64,000 nucleotides of DNA from Nonomuraea sp. SYSU D8015 (GTDB taxonomy: Bacteria; Actinomycetota; Actinomycetes; Streptosporangiales; Streptosporangiaceae): NCBI RefSeq assembly GCF_008065375.1, contig NZ_VJYI01000013.1, positions 240,085 through 304,084 on the forward strand. Direction: 5' to 3'. The number at the start of each line of letters is the position of its first letter. The first letter of the stretch is position 1. This document shows, piece by piece, positions 8,107-17,944 of this stretch. Below the pieces are notes generated by a model. It was not told the DNA's origin. It saw only the letters and a list, made by a program, of their open reading frames with translations, and did no database searches. The position numbers and the translations under genes are program-made.

Positions 8107-9276
8107 ATGCGGCGAGCCGCGACGCTTTGTGTCGCTTTTCTCCTGATTTGCGGCTGCGGTCCCGTGACGGCGGAGACACCGGTCACACCGCCGGTCGTGC
8201 ACATCTCGCCCGCCCTCGACAGCAAGCGCGCCCGGCCCGACCGCGGCCTGGTGATCAGGGCGTCCGGCGGCAGGTTGACCAAGGTGTCGGCCTATGTGAG
8301 CGGTGAGCCCGTCCCCGGCAGGCTCGACGCCTCCAAGACGATCTGGCGCTCCGACTGGACGCTCAAACCCGCGGCCGAATACACGGTGGCCGCCACGGCA
8401 GCGGGTGCGCGTGGTCCCGCCACGGTGGCGATGGGCCGCTTCCGCACCCGCCCGGCCGGGCGGGCCTTCGGGATCGCCGCGACCGCGCCCCTCCCCGGCG
8501 AGACCGTCGGCACCGGCATGCCGATCATCATCGACTTCGACACCCCGGTGGACGACAAGGCGGCCGTCGAGCGGGCGCTCGAGGTCAAGGCCGAGCAGCC
8601 GGTCGAGGGTGCGTGGCGGTGGACGAGCGACACCCGGGTGGTCTACCGCACCCGCCGCTTCTGGGCGCCCAGGCAGCGCGTCACCGTCACCGCCCACCTG
8701 GCCGGCGTGCGCCCGGCCGCCGGCGTCTACGGCGCCACCGACTCCACCTTCGCCTTCACCGTCGGCCGCGGGCAGACCAGCACGATCGACACCAGGACGC
8801 ACCAGATGGTCGTCCTGCGCGACGGCGAGGTCGCCCAGCGCATGGCCATCAGCGCCGGCATGGCCACCACCCGCGAATACACCACGACCAGCGGCATCCA
8901 CCTGACCATGGACAAGGGCAATCCGGTCCGCATGGTCTCCCCCGGCCGGGAAAAGGGCGAGCCCGGTTACTACGACCTGATGATCGACCACGCCGTGCGC
9001 ATTTCCAACAGCGGCGAATACGTGCACGCCAAGGACAACGTGTGGGCGCAGGGCAAGGCGAACGTCAGCCACGGCTGCATCAATTCCCGCCCCGATCAGG
9101 CCGCCTGGTTCTACGCCACCACCCTGCGCGGCGACCCCGTCACCATCACCGGCACAGACCGCGAGCTCGAGTGGGACAACGGATGGGGTTTCTGGCAACT
9201 GTCGTGGGAGGAATGGAGACAGGGAAGCTCTCTGCTTCCCGCCGATTCCGCAGGTGGACGGGTGCCGCAGGGATAA
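8107..9276 (+). CDS. L,D-transpeptidase lipoprotein with Ig-like domains
   Basis: Envelope enzyme that should form 3-3 peptidoglycan cross-links. The 389-residue product begins with a signal ending in a lipobox-like ICGC (Cys about 17), suggesting a lipid anchor. Two Ig-like domains of the actinobacterial LDT type (about residues 30-115 and 125-220) precede the YkuD catalytic domain. The catalytic motif is SHGCINSRPDQAAWFY, with the nucleophilic Cys and the HGC-I-N signature intact. A C-terminal Trp-rich tail (GWGFWQLSWEEW) is typical of the Mycobacterium LdtB class. The ATG at 8107 follows CAGGAG. It is not coupled to fahA (72-bp gap) and is probably transcribed separately. Confidence 0.9.
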   Translation: MRRAATLCVAFLLICGCGPVTAETPVTPPVVHISPALDSKRARPDRGLVIRASGGRLTKVSAYVSGEPVPGRLDASKTIWRSDWTLKPAAEYTVAATAAGARGPATVAMGRFRTRPAGRAFGIAATAPLPGETVGTGMPIIIDFDTPVDDKAAVERALEVKAEQPVEGAWRWTSDTRVVYRTRRFWAPRQRVTVTAHLAGVRPAAGVYGATDSTFAFTVGRGQTSTIDTRTHQMVVLRDGEVAQRMAISAGMATTREYTTTSGIHLTMDKGNPVRMVSPGREKGEPGYYDLMIDHAVRISNSGEYVHAKDNVWAQGKANVSHGCINSRPDQAAWFYATTLRGDPVTITGTDRELEWDNGWGFWQLSWEEWRQGSSLLPADSAGGRVPQG

Positions 9277-9348
9277 ATACAGGATTACGGTAGAGAAAGG
9301 GGAACCACTCACGGACTCGGGCCCGTTGTCTCGACAGGAGGGCCGGAC

Positions 9349-9780
9349 ATGGATGAATGGATCATCTGGGTAATCCTCGCACTCGTCCTCGGTGTGGCTG
9401 AGCTGTTCACGTTCACGGCCGCGCTCGGTCTCCTCGGCGTGGCGGCTCTCCTGACCGCCGCGACCGCCGCCATCGGATTGCCCGTCCCCCTGCAGTTACT
9501 GTTCTTCGCCGCCTCCTCCGCGGCCGGCCTGCTGGTCGTCAGGCCGCTGGCGATGCGCCATATCAAGCAGCCGCAGCTCCAGCGGTTCGGCGTGGAAGCG
9601 CTGGTCGGCAAACCCGCCTATGTGATCTCGGAAGTGACGGGGCGCGACGGGCGAGTACGCGTCGGGGGCGAGGAATGGTCGGCGCGCGCCTACGACGAAA
9701 CCCTGGTGATCCCCGCGGGGGCGACCGTCGACATCATCGAGATCGAGGGGGCGACAGCCCTCGTCTATCCCCGGGAGTGA
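9349..9780 (+). CDS. NfeD-like membrane protein
   Basis: A 143-residue protein of the short (protease-less) NfeD class. Three hydrophobic helices span about residues 5-75 (WIIWVILALVLGVAELFTF onward). A soluble OB-fold domain follows from about residue 85 (LVGKPAYVISEVTGRDGRV through VDIIEIEGATALVYP). NfeD proteins work with SPFH/stomatin partners in membrane microdomains, and the next gene is exactly such a partner, 3 bp downstream. The ATG at 9349 has AGGAGG upstream. Confidence 0.85.
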   Translation: MDEWIIWVILALVLGVAELFTFTAALGLLGVAALLTAATAAIGLPVPLQLLFFAASSAAGLLVVRPLAMRHIKQPQLQRFGVEALVGKPAYVISEVTGRDGRVRVGGEEWSARAYDETLVIPAGATVDIIEIEGATALVYPRE

Positions 9781-9783
9781 TCC

Positions 9784-10863
9784 ATGGATCCGCTCTTGCT
9801 CGTCGGACTTCTCGTCATACTCTTCGCCGTGTTCACCGTGCTCAAGGCCGTGCGGATCGTCCCGCAGGCCCGGGCGCGCAACGTCGAGCGTCTCGGCCGT
9901 TACCATCGCACGCTCAAACCGGGCCTCAACTTCGTCATCCCGTACATCGACCGTGTCTATCCCATGATCGACCTGCGTGAACAGGTCGTGTCCTTCCCTC
10001 CGCGGCCCGTCATCACCGAGGACAACCTGGTCGTCGAGATCGACACCGTACTCTACTTCCAGGTCACCGACCCGCGGGCGGCGGCGTACGAGATCGCCAA
10101 CTACATCGCCGGCGTCGAGCAGCTCACGGTGACCACGCTGCGCAACGTCGTCGGCTCCATGGACCTCGAAAAGACCCTGACCTCGCGCGACACCATCAAC
10201 AGCCAGCTGCGCGGCGTGCTCGACGAGGCCACCGGCAAGTGGGGCCTGCGCGTCAACCGCGTCGAGATCAAGGCCATCGACCCGCCCAAGACCATCAAGG
10301 ACGCGATGGAGAAGCAGATGCGGGCCGAGCGCGACAAGCGTGCCGCGATCCTCAACGCCGAGGGCCAGCGCCAGTCGCAGATCCTCACGGCGGAGGGCGA
10401 CAAGCAGGCCCGCATCCTGCGGGCCGAGGGCCAGCGGGCCGCCGCCGTCCTGGAGGCCGAGGGCCAGTCGCGCGCCATCGACCAGGTCTTCCAGGCCGTC
10501 CACCGCAACGACCCCGACCCGAAGCTGCTGGCCTACCAATACCTCCAGGTGCTGCCGCAGCTGGCGCAGGGCAGCGGCAACACGTTCTGGGTGATCCCGA
10601 GCGAGGTCACCTCGGCGCTGCAGGGGGTCTCGAAGGCCTTCACGGAGGCGCTGCCGCGGTCGGCCGCCACGCGGGACGAGGTGCCGCAGACTGCGGCGGT
10701 GGCCGAGGAGGAGGCCGCCAAGGCGGCGGAGGCAGCGGCCGAGGCCGTCGCCGACGCGCAGGAGGCCGAGAGCCCGAACGGCCCCCGCCAGCTCACCCAG
10801 GGCGCCCAGGAGCCGTCCCCGTTCTCGGACCTGGAGCGTGAGCGCAAGGAGGCCGAGCGCTGA
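9784..10863 (+). CDS. SPFH/Band 7 (stomatin/slipin-like) protein
   Basis: A 359-residue membrane-anchored scaffold. One N-terminal helix (LLLVGLLVILFAVFTVLKAV) precedes the SPFH domain with RARNVERLGRYHRTLKPGLN and REQVVSFPPRPVITEDN. A coiled-coil region with alternating Glu and Ala/Gln runs from about residue 180 to 240 (ILNAEGQRQSQILTAEGDKQ). The last 60 residues are Ala/Glu-rich and low in complexity. Slipins oligomerise at the cytoplasmic membrane and are often linked to an NfeD protein, here the preceding gene. The two form one transcription unit that ends at a perfect hairpin 18 bp past the stop. Substrate and process cannot be inferred. Confidence 0.92.
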   Translation: MDPLLLVGLLVILFAVFTVLKAVRIVPQARARNVERLGRYHRTLKPGLNFVIPYIDRVYPMIDLREQVVSFPPRPVITEDNLVVEIDTVLYFQVTDPRAAAYEIANYIAGVEQLTVTTLRNVVGSMDLEKTLTSRDTINSQLRGVLDEATGKWGLRVNRVEIKAIDPPKTIKDAMEKQMRAERDKRAAILNAEGQRQSQILTAEGDKQARILRAEGQRAAAVLEAEGQSRAIDQVFQAVHRNDPDPKLLAYQYLQVLPQLAQGSGNTFWVIPSEVTSALQGVSKAFTEALPRSAATRDEVPQTAAVAEEEAAKAAEAAAEAVADAQEAESPNGPRQLTQGAQEPSPFSDLERERKEAER

Positions 10864-10880
10864 CCTCCCGCTGACCAGGG

Positions 10881-10916
10881 CGACGCCCGCCGCATCCGAT
10901 CATGCGGCGGGCGTCG
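10881..10916 (+). terminator. Rho-independent-type hairpin after the nfeD/SPFH operon
   Basis: A perfect 15-bp stem (CGACGCCCGCCGCAT at 10881-10895 against its complement at 10902-10916) with a 6-nt loop. It lies between the SPFH gene and the convergent gene ending at 10965, so it may serve both strands. There is no long U tract, as is common in high-GC actinomycetes. Confidence 0.85.
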
Positions 10917-10964
10917 TTCCGTACGGCGTAGCGCGCCCCCGCCGAACTCGCCGTGCCACCGGAG

Positions 10965-11564
10965 TCAGTGGGACAGGGGCGCATCCGTGGTGTCCACCAG
11001 CGTGCACTCGGCGATCGGCCCCTCGCCGACGCGCGCCCAGATGCCCGCGACCGTCCCCCGGTCGCCCTCCGAGACGCTGAATTCCAGCACCCCGGTCTGA
11101 CCAGGGCCGATCACACGCGGGTCGATGAGGAAGCTCAGCTCCGAAGCGTTCTTCGGCTCCCAGCCCTTGGGCGGCGGGAAGACCGACAGCGGCGCCTCCT
11201 CACTGCTGAGGAAGCGGCTGCTGCGCGGCTGCGGGCTGCACTTCTTGCCCATGGGGATGTAGTCCACGACCACGTTCGCCCCCATCGCCCGAAGGTCCGC
11301 CTGGAGCCTCTTCGGATCCTTGGCCTCGTTTATGGTGATGCTGATGAGCCCTTCGGGGCTCTTGGCCAGGGCGTACGCGGGGCTGCCGCCGAGCAGCAGC
11401 GGCACGGCCACCGCCGCGGCGGCCGCCAGCCCGAGGGCGGGGGCGAGGATGGCGAGGCGCGGGAGGCGCCTGCGCGCGGGCTTGGCGTCGATCTCGGTCA
11501 TCACGAACTCCTTGAGCAGTCGGTGACGGCCCTCGGGAAGATCGCGTTCAGCCGGCCAGTTCAT
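10965..11564 (-). CDS. Single-pass membrane protein, putative partner of an ECF sigma factor
   Basis: A 199-residue protein. Cytoplasmic residues about 1-35 (MNWPAERDLPEGRHRLLKEF) are followed by one transmembrane helix (about 38-60, LAILAPALGLAAAAAVAVPL) and a roughly 135-residue outer domain. The domain starts YALAKSPEGLISITINEAKD and contains one pair of cysteines. The start overlaps the stop of the sigma gene (ATGA at 11561-11564), so it is translated with it. It lacks the zinc-binding HxxxCxxC motif of classical anti-sigma factors. The outer domain resembles that of the protein at 17941: both have an EG-x-I-x-I segment, then DP/DPK, LRAxG and N, then IP. Anti-sigma function is inferred from this arrangement. 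Confidence 0.8.
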   Translation of the reverse strand: MNWPAERDLPEGRHRLLKEFVMTEIDAKPARRRLPRLAILAPALGLAAAAAVAVPLLLGGSPAYALAKSPEGLISITINEAKDPKRLQADLRAMGANVVVDYIPMGKKCSPQPRSSRFLSSEEAPLSVFPPPKGWEPKNASELSFLIDPRVIGPGQTGVLEFSVSEGDRGTVAGIWARVGEGPIAECTLVDTTDAPLSH

Positions 11565-12154
11565 CGGATCTCCTCCTTCTCGGGGCCTCGGTCACCTACT
11601 ACCTGTCGCGGCGCCGGGGGCGGTTCCCCGAGAAGCGCGAGCTTTCTGCGAGCCCGCGACAGCCGGGACTTGACGGTGCCCACGGGGATGCCGAGCGCCT
11701 CGGCGGCCTCGGCGTAGTCGAGGCCGCCGAGGACGCACAGGGCGAAGACGTCCTGCTCGTGGCGGCGCAGCCGGCCGTACGCCTGACGCACCGCGGCCAG
11801 CCGCTCGGCGTCGTCCATGCGGCCCACCACCTCGTCCGCGAAGTCGGGCACCTCTTCACCTCTGGGCAGCCGGGCCAGGGCGTCGTCGTGGCGGCGGGCG
11901 GCCCGGCGCACGTTACGGGCCACGTTGGTGGCGATGACGAGCAACCAGGGCTTCAGCGAGCCGCCCTCGGGGTCGATCCGTGCCCTTGATCGCCACGCCT
12001 CGAGGAACGTCAGCGCCATCACGTCCTCGGCCGTGGACCAGTTGGCGGTCAGGCGGAAGGCATGGTTGTAGACGGCTTTGGCGTAGTCGTCGAAGAGCTC
12101 GCCGAACGCGGCTTTATCCCCGCTCCGTATCCGGGCCCGTAATGACATGTCCAC
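11561..12154 (-). CDS. ECF-type RNA polymerase sigma factor
   Basis: A 197-residue group 4 sigma factor. Region 2 spans about residues 5-75, with FGELFDDYAKAVYNHAFRL and the region 2.4 segment DVMALTFLEAWRSRARID. Region 4 spans about 110-165 with LRRHEQDVFALCVLGGLDYA and the recognition helix IPVGTVKSRLSRARRKL. No C-terminal extension is seen. It is followed by a coupled membrane protein (4-bp overlap), the usual arrangement of an ECF factor and its membrane-bound regulator. A second ATG two codons downstream (12148) is an equally good start. Confidence 0.9.
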   Translation of the reverse strand: MDMSLRARIRSGDKAAFGELFDDYAKAVYNHAFRLTANWSTAEDVMALTFLEAWRSRARIDPEGGSLKPWLLVIATNVARNVRRAARRHDDALARLPRGEEVPDFADEVVGRMDDAERLAAVRQAYGRLRRHEQDVFALCVLGGLDYAEAAEALGIPVGTVKSRLSRARRKLALLGEPPPAPRQVVGDRGPEKEEIR

Positions 12155-12160
12155 ACATAT

Positions 12161-12363
12161 CTACTGTCCGGCCGGCTCATCAGGTTCCGGCACGCGGCAC
12201 CTGATCGTGGCCAGGAGGTCCAGCCACTCGGCCGTGTCCCTCGCGTGAGACCGTCTGGACGCGGGCTGCCGGGCCTCATATCGACCTCCACCGGCGCTCC
12301 CGTGAGCATGGACACCACCCGAGCGCTCGGCACATCGGGCGTCGCCCCCACCTCCCCGGCCAT
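12161..12363 (-). pseudogene. Possible small frameshifted gene between Gfo/Idh and sigma genes
   Basis: An ATG at 12361-12363 overlaps the stop of the dehydrogenase gene (TGATG), and about 28 codons with G/C-rich third positions follow (MAGEVGATPDVPSARVVSML). Coding character then moves to another frame, which reads RDTAEWLDLLATIRCRVPEP and stops at 12161. The first frame continues with poor codon use into the sigma gene. This suggests a roughly 65-residue protein with one frameshift, either real decay or a sequence error. I do not recognise the product. Confidence 0.3.
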
Positions 12364-13532
12364 CAAGCCTGCCCACCGTCGAAGTACGCGGCCAGCTCCG
12401 GATCCAGAGGCGGCACGTCGTACGGCATCCCCCCGTCCCGCAGCGACATCGTCGCCATGTACCCGGCCGCCACGCTCATCCGCGCCGCCACCGGCGAGGT
12501 GTCCGTGGCGCCACCGTCCCGGACGAACCTGCAGAACTCCGCCACGATCTCCGCATCCGCTCCCCCGTGCGGCCCCTGCGCCGGCGGCACCTTGTACGCG
12601 ATGTCGCAGTCGTCCCGGTAGCCCGTGGGCCCGGTGTTCCACACCTTGACCGTGTCGCCCGGCCCGTCACCGAAGTTCTCCAGCCGCCCCTCCGTGCCGA
12701 TGACCGTGTAGTTGCGCACGTAGTCGGGCGAGAAGTGGCACTGCTGGTAGGCGGCGATGACGCCGTTGTCCAGGCGCATGTTCATCACCGACACGTCCTC
12801 GACGTCCACGACGTGGTGCAGGTCCCGGCGCGAGGTCGGCGGCCACTGGTATTCCTTGAGCCAGCCCTCGGGGCGCGGCGTGCCCGGGGCGCGGTGCGGC
12901 AGGTCGCCGTAGACCATGAGGTCGCCGAAGGCGTTGACCCTGGTGGTGTAGCCGCCCGCGAGCCAGTGGATCACGTCGAGGTCGTGGGCCGCCTTCTGCA
13001 GCAGGAGCCCCGTGGTGCGGGTGCGGTCGGCGTGCCAGTCCTTGAAGTAGTAGTCGCCGCCGTACGAGACGAAGTGGCGCACCCAGACGGTCTTCGGCTC
13101 GCCGATGACGCCCTTGCGGATGATGTCGCGCATGAGGCGTACGACGCCCATGTGCCGCATGTTGTGGCCGACGTACAGCCTGGTCCCGGTGCGGCGGGCG
13201 GCGCGGAGGATGGCGTCGCAGCCCTCCACGGTGATGGCCAGCGGCTTCTCCAGGTAGACGCTCTTGCCGGCCTCCAGGCAGTCGATCGCGATGCGCTCGT
13301 GCGTGTCGTCCGGCGTCATCACGATGACCGCGTCCAGGTCGTCGCGGTCGAGCAGCTCGCGGTGGTCCGATGTGGTGAACCCCGCGTCGAAGCGATCGGC
13401 CTGCCGCTTGAGCGTGGCCGGGTCGGAGTCGCATAACGCGGTCACGACCGATCCCTTGCCCGGGCGGTGCGCGTTCAGCGCGAGGCTCGTACGGAGGCCG
13501 AGGCCGATGACCCCGATGCGCAGATCGTCCAC
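12363..13532 (-). CDS. Gfo/Idh/MocA-family oxidoreductase
   Basis: NAD(P)-dependent dehydrogenase of about 389 residues, probably acting on a sugar, inositol or similar polyol derivative. The Rossmann signature RIGVIGLGLRTSLALNAHR is at the N-terminus. The EKPLAIT motif holds the family's catalytic Lys near residue 97. The middle contains the substrate-domain sequence KAAHDLDVIHWLAGG. The length is normal. The GTG at 13532 puts the glycine-rich loop five residues from the start; an ATG at 13580 would add 16 residues with no better ribosome-binding site. It is divergent from tdh, with a roughly 100-bp shared promoter region. The substrate is not determinable, and a link to threonine metabolism is not implied by the fold. 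Confidence 0.9.
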   Translation of the reverse strand: MDDLRIGVIGLGLRTSLALNAHRPGKGSVVTALCDSDPATLKRQADRFDAGFTTSDHRELLDRDDLDAVIVMTPDDTHERIAIDCLEAGKSVYLEKPLAITVEGCDAILRAARRTGTRLYVGHNMRHMGVVRLMRDIIRKGVIGEPKTVWVRHFVSYGGDYYFKDWHADRTRTTGLLLQKAAHDLDVIHWLAGGYTTRVNAFGDLMVYGDLPHRAPGTPRPEGWLKEYQWPPTSRRDLHHVVDVEDVSVMNMRLDNGVIAAYQQCHFSPDYVRNYTVIGTEGRLENFGDGPGDTVKVWNTGPTGYRDDCDIAYKVPPAQGPHGGADAEIVAEFCRFVRDGGATDTSPVAARMSVAAGYMATMSLRDGGMPYDVPPLDPELAAYFDGGQA

Positions 13533-13635
13533 GGCGTGAAGCTTAGCTGTGGGGGCACTTAAGAAGTCCTCGATGGACATGGACCGGGGCCGGCGGGCAG
13601 AGTGCGTTAAGTTCGACCTAGGGGGAATGGGAGCC

Positions 13636-14735
13636 ATGAAAGCGCTGGTCAAGGAGAAGGCCGAGCCCGGTCTGTGGCTGGTCGACGTGCCGGAGCCGGA
13701 GGTGGGGCCGGGCGAGGTGAAGATCCGGGTCCTGAGGACCGGCATCTGCGGCACCGACCTCCATATCCGGAAATATGACGACTGGGCCAAGCACGCCCTG
13801 AAACTCCCGCTCATCGTCGGGCACGAGTTCTCCGGCCACGTGGTGGAGGTGGCGCCGGGCGTCGAGGACGTCTCCGTCGGCGACCTCGTCAGCGGCGAGG
13901 GGCACCTCGTCTGCGGCAAGTGCCGCAACTGCATGGCCGGGCGCAGGCACCTGTGCCGCAACACGATCGGGCTCGGGGTCAACAGGGACGGCGCCTTCGC
14001 TGAATACGTCACCCTGCCCGCCTCGAACGTCTGGGTCCACCGCGTCCAGGTCCACCCCGACGTGGCGGCCATCTTCGACCCGTTCGGCAACGCCGTGCAC
14101 ACCGCGCTGTCCTTCCCCGTGGTCGGCGAGGACGTCCTGATCACCGGCGCGGGGCCGATCGGGCTGATGGCGGCGGCCGTGGCCACGCACGTGGGCGCCC
14201 GCAACGTCATGATCACCGACGTCAGCGACGAGCGGCTGGAGCTGGCCGGCAAGCTCGGCGTCTCGCTCGCGCTGAACGTCTCCCGCGAGTCCCTCGAGGA
14301 AGGCATGCGCAGGCTCCACATGCGCGAGGGCTTCGACGTGGGCCTGGAGATGTCCGGCAGCCCCCAGGCCATGCGCGACATGATCGCCCACATGACGCAC
14401 GGCGGGAAGATCGCCATGCTCGGGCTGCCCGCCGAGGAGTTCGCCATCGACTGGGCCACCGTCGTGACCTCCATGATCACGATCAAGGGGGTCTACGGCC
14501 GGGAGATGTTCGAGACCTGGTACAACATGTCCGTCCTGCTGGAGAAGGGCCTCGACCTCACTCCCGTGATCACCGATCGGTTCTCGTACCGGGACTTCGA
14601 CGCGGCCTTCGACACCGCCGCGAGCGGCCGCACCGGCAAGGTCATCCTGGACTGGAGCGGAGGAGCTCGGCCGGAGAGAGCGAGGAACGAGCCAACGGAG
14701 GCCGAAGCGGCCGCGACCATAGACAGGAGCGCTTG

Positions 14736-14736
<1 letters not shown>
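13636..14736 (+). CDS. tdh: L-threonine 3-dehydrogenase (zinc alcohol dehydrogenase family)
   Basis: Oxidises L-threonine to 2-amino-3-ketobutyrate with NAD+. It is a medium-chain zinc dehydrogenase of 366 residues. Catalytic zinc ligands lie in TGICGTDLHIRK and VGHEFSGHVVEV; the structural zinc site is CGKCRNCMAGRRHLC. The nucleotide-binding GAGPIGLMAAAVATH motif starts near residue 172. The ATG at 13636 follows GGGGGA at good spacing; another ATG three codons upstream is too close to it. The specific assignment rests on the directly coupled kbl gene (stop and start share one base), a pairing known from the threonine dehydrogenase pathway. The last 25 residues are a hydrophilic extension. 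Confidence 0.92.
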
Positions 14737-15905
<1,169 letters not shown>

Positions 15906-16045
15906 CCCCTCCCCATCCGAGAGGACGGCGTGGGCCCGCCGACCCGCGCCCCTTTTCCAGCCTGGAGCGGCGCGCCCGCCGACCCGCGGGCCCGCCCGAC
16001 CCCCAAGAGGACCGCGCCCGGTCCGCCGGTGAGTATTCTCGCTGC

Positions 16046-16954
16046 GTGATAGACACGCGGCGGCTGCGCACGCTGCGCGCGGTGGCCGACCACGGCACGG
16101 TCACCGCCGCGGCGGCCGCGCTGCACCTCACCCCTTCCGCCGTGTCCCAGCAGCTCGTCGCGCTGGAGCACGAGGTGGGCCACCGCCTGTTCACCCGCGA
16201 CGGGCGCGGCGTCCACCTCACCGCCGTCGGCAAGATCATGCTGAGCCACGCCAACGAGGTCCTCGCCCAGCTCGAGCGCGCCGAGGCCGAGGTGGCCGCG
16301 TACGCCGCGGGCGAGGTCGGCGAGGTCACCGTGGCCTGCTTCGCCACCGCCATCAGCGCCGTGCTGTCCCCCGCGATCATCGCCCTGCGCGACAACGCGC
16401 CCGGCGTCCGGGTGCGCGTGCTCGACGCCGAAGGCGACCAGAGCCTGGCCATGCTGCTCGACTCCGAGGCCGACCTGGCGATCGCGGTCGAATACCGCGG
16501 CGCGCCCGACGCCTCCGACCGTCGCCTGTCCCGCCTGCCGCTGTACGCCGAGCCGTTCGACCTGGTGCTCCCCGGCCACCACCCGGCGGCGGAGGCCCCG
16601 CTCACGTCCCTCGCGTCTCTCGCCTCCGAGACCTGGATCGGCCCGTATCCGGGCAACCCCGTGCACGACGTGATCACGTTCGCCTGCCAGCGGGCGGGTT
16701 TCACCCCCGACCTCGCGCACTGCTCCGACGACTTCCGCGCCGTGGTCGCCCTCGTCGGCGCGGGCGCGGGGGTGGCCCTCGTACCGCGGCTGGCGCTGCG
16801 GGACATGGTGCTGCCGGGCGTCGTCGTACGCCACGCGCCCGGGCCGGAACGCCGCGTCTTCGCCGCCGTCCGCAGGGGCGCCGACTCCCATCCCCTCGTG
16901 CGCCCCCTCCTCTCCGCCCTCCGCACGGTCGCCGCCTCGCTCGGAACGGGGTGA
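16046..16954 (+). CDS. LysR-family transcriptional regulator
   Basis: A 302-residue regulator. The N-terminal helix-turn-helix is residues about 3-62, including LRAVADHGTVTAAAAALHLT, PSAVSQQLVALEHEVGHRLF and the RGVHLTAVGKIM wing. The rest is a periplasmic-binding-fold effector domain with EVTVACFATAISAVL and GAGAGVALVPRLAL. The GTG at 16046 gives the standard start five residues before the first helix. It lies 140 bp downstream of kbl in the same direction. LysR proteins usually act on a neighbouring operon, so tdh-kbl is a plausible target, but there is no divergent gene to confirm this. Confidence 0.9.
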   Translation: MIDTRRLRTLRAVADHGTVTAAAAALHLTPSAVSQQLVALEHEVGHRLFTRDGRGVHLTAVGKIMLSHANEVLAQLERAEAEVAAYAAGEVGEVTVACFATAISAVLSPAIIALRDNAPGVRVRVLDAEGDQSLAMLLDSEADLAIAVEYRGAPDASDRRLSRLPLYAEPFDLVLPGHHPAAEAPLTSLASLASETWIGPYPGNPVHDVITFACQRAGFTPDLAHCSDDFRAVVALVGAGAGVALVPRLALRDMVLPGVVVRHAPGPERRVFAAVRRGADSHPLVRPLLSALRTVAASLGTG

Positions 16955-17051
16955 GGGACGGCGTACGCACCGGCGCTCGGCCGCGAGGGCGGCCCGCTCC
17001 TCCAGGCCACGCCCCCGGTGCCTACACCGGAGGGCGTGAGCCGTCAGCAGG

Positions 17052-17325
17052 TCAGCGTAAGACCCACAGTTGCCAGAAGGGGTGGTCGGACCTGCAGTCG
17101 TACCTGCTCGCGTATCCGGTCCGCACCAGTTCTGCGCCCTTGTCCATGCACGTGGTCCAGAGCACGAAGGTGTCGTAGTACCGCCACCTGGCCAGGACGG
17201 ACTGCGTGGACGTGGCGCTCGACGCCTCGGCGATCGCCGTCGTGGCGGTCTCTGCGACAGCGGCACGCCCGCCCCGTCGACCTCCGCACGGTCGACCTCC
17301 GCACGGTCGCCGCCCCGCCCGGCAT
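17052..17325 (-). pseudogene. Small secreted protein gene, apparently frameshifted near its signal sequence
   Basis: Codons with strong third-position GC bias read ARWRYYDTFVLWTTCMDKGA, then LVRTGYASRYDCRSDHPF and WQLWVLR, stopping at 17052. This matches a known pattern of small actinomycete exported proteins: an aromatic YxxY start, a conserved W-x2-C, a G-x2-L, a Y-x-C and a W-x-L end. The two Cys could form a disulfide. No start codon exists in this frame short of the sigma gene on the other strand. An ATG at 17325 opens an Arg-rich leader in another frame. A one-base frameshift near 17265 would join the two. A 15-bp duplication sits just upstream of that point. Either a sequence error or a true mutation. 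Confidence 0.5.
17276..17305. repeat. Tandem 15-bp duplication
   Basis: GTCGACCTCCGCACG occurs twice head to tail, followed by a further GTCG. It lies in the leader of the small secreted-protein gene and adds a five-residue repeat (RRSTV). Typical of replication slippage. Confidence 0.9.
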
Positions 17326-17398
17326 GAAGAGCGGATGAAACACCCCCTCTTATCCGGACATCTCCTCAGGTGTGTTAGCCCAACGGAAGGATCGCCAC

Positions 17399-17944
17399 AT
17401 GGGGCCACCCGAGCCCGAACAACGCTTCGAGGAGATCTACATGGCGCACTATCCCGCCGTGGCCACCTATGTCCGGCGGCGCGCCTCCTCACCCGACGAC
17501 ATCGCGGACGTGATCTCCGAGACGTTCACCACCGCCTGGCGCCGGCTGAGCGACGTCCCCAAGGGCGACGAGGCGCGGCTCTGGCTGTACGGCGTGGCCA
17601 GGCGCGTGCTCGCCAACCACTTCCGCGCCGAGGAACGCCGGGCCGCCCTGGCCCTGCGGCTCCGTGACGAGATCACGACCTGGGAGACGTCCGTCACCGG
17701 CGACGGCCTCGCCCACCAGGCGTTCAGGCGGCTCTCCGACGACGACAGGGAGCTGCTCTCGCTGGTCGCCTGGGAGGGACTCAGCGGTCCCGAGATCGCC
17801 AAGGTGCTCGGCTGCTCGCGCGGAGCCGCGCGGCTCCGGCTCCACCGCGCCCGCAAACGGCTGGCCAAGGAACTCGCCGACCTCGACCCCGACCTCACCG
17901 GCTACGGCCGGCGGGTCGTGTCGCTCGCGAAAGGAGACTCATGA
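17399..17944 (+). CDS. ECF-type RNA polymerase sigma factor
   Basis: A 181-residue group 4 sigma factor. Region 2 (residues about 9-70) has RFEEIYMAHYPAVATYVRRR and SPDDIADVISETFTTAWRRL. Region 4 (about 105-155) has LSDDDRELLSLVAWEGLSGP and the helix LGCSRGAARLRLHRARKRL. It resembles SigK/SigL-like actinobacterial ECFs by general form only. The ATG at 17399 follows GGAAGG. The stop overlaps the start of the next membrane-protein gene (ATGA), repeating the arrangement at 10965-12154. Confidence 0.9.
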   Translation: MGPPEPEQRFEEIYMAHYPAVATYVRRRASSPDDIADVISETFTTAWRRLSDVPKGDEARLWLYGVARRVLANHFRAEERRAALALRLRDEITTWETSVTGDGLAHQAFRRLSDDDRELLSLVAWEGLSGPEIAKVLGCSRGAARLRLHRARKRLAKELADLDPDLTGYGRRVVSLAKGDS

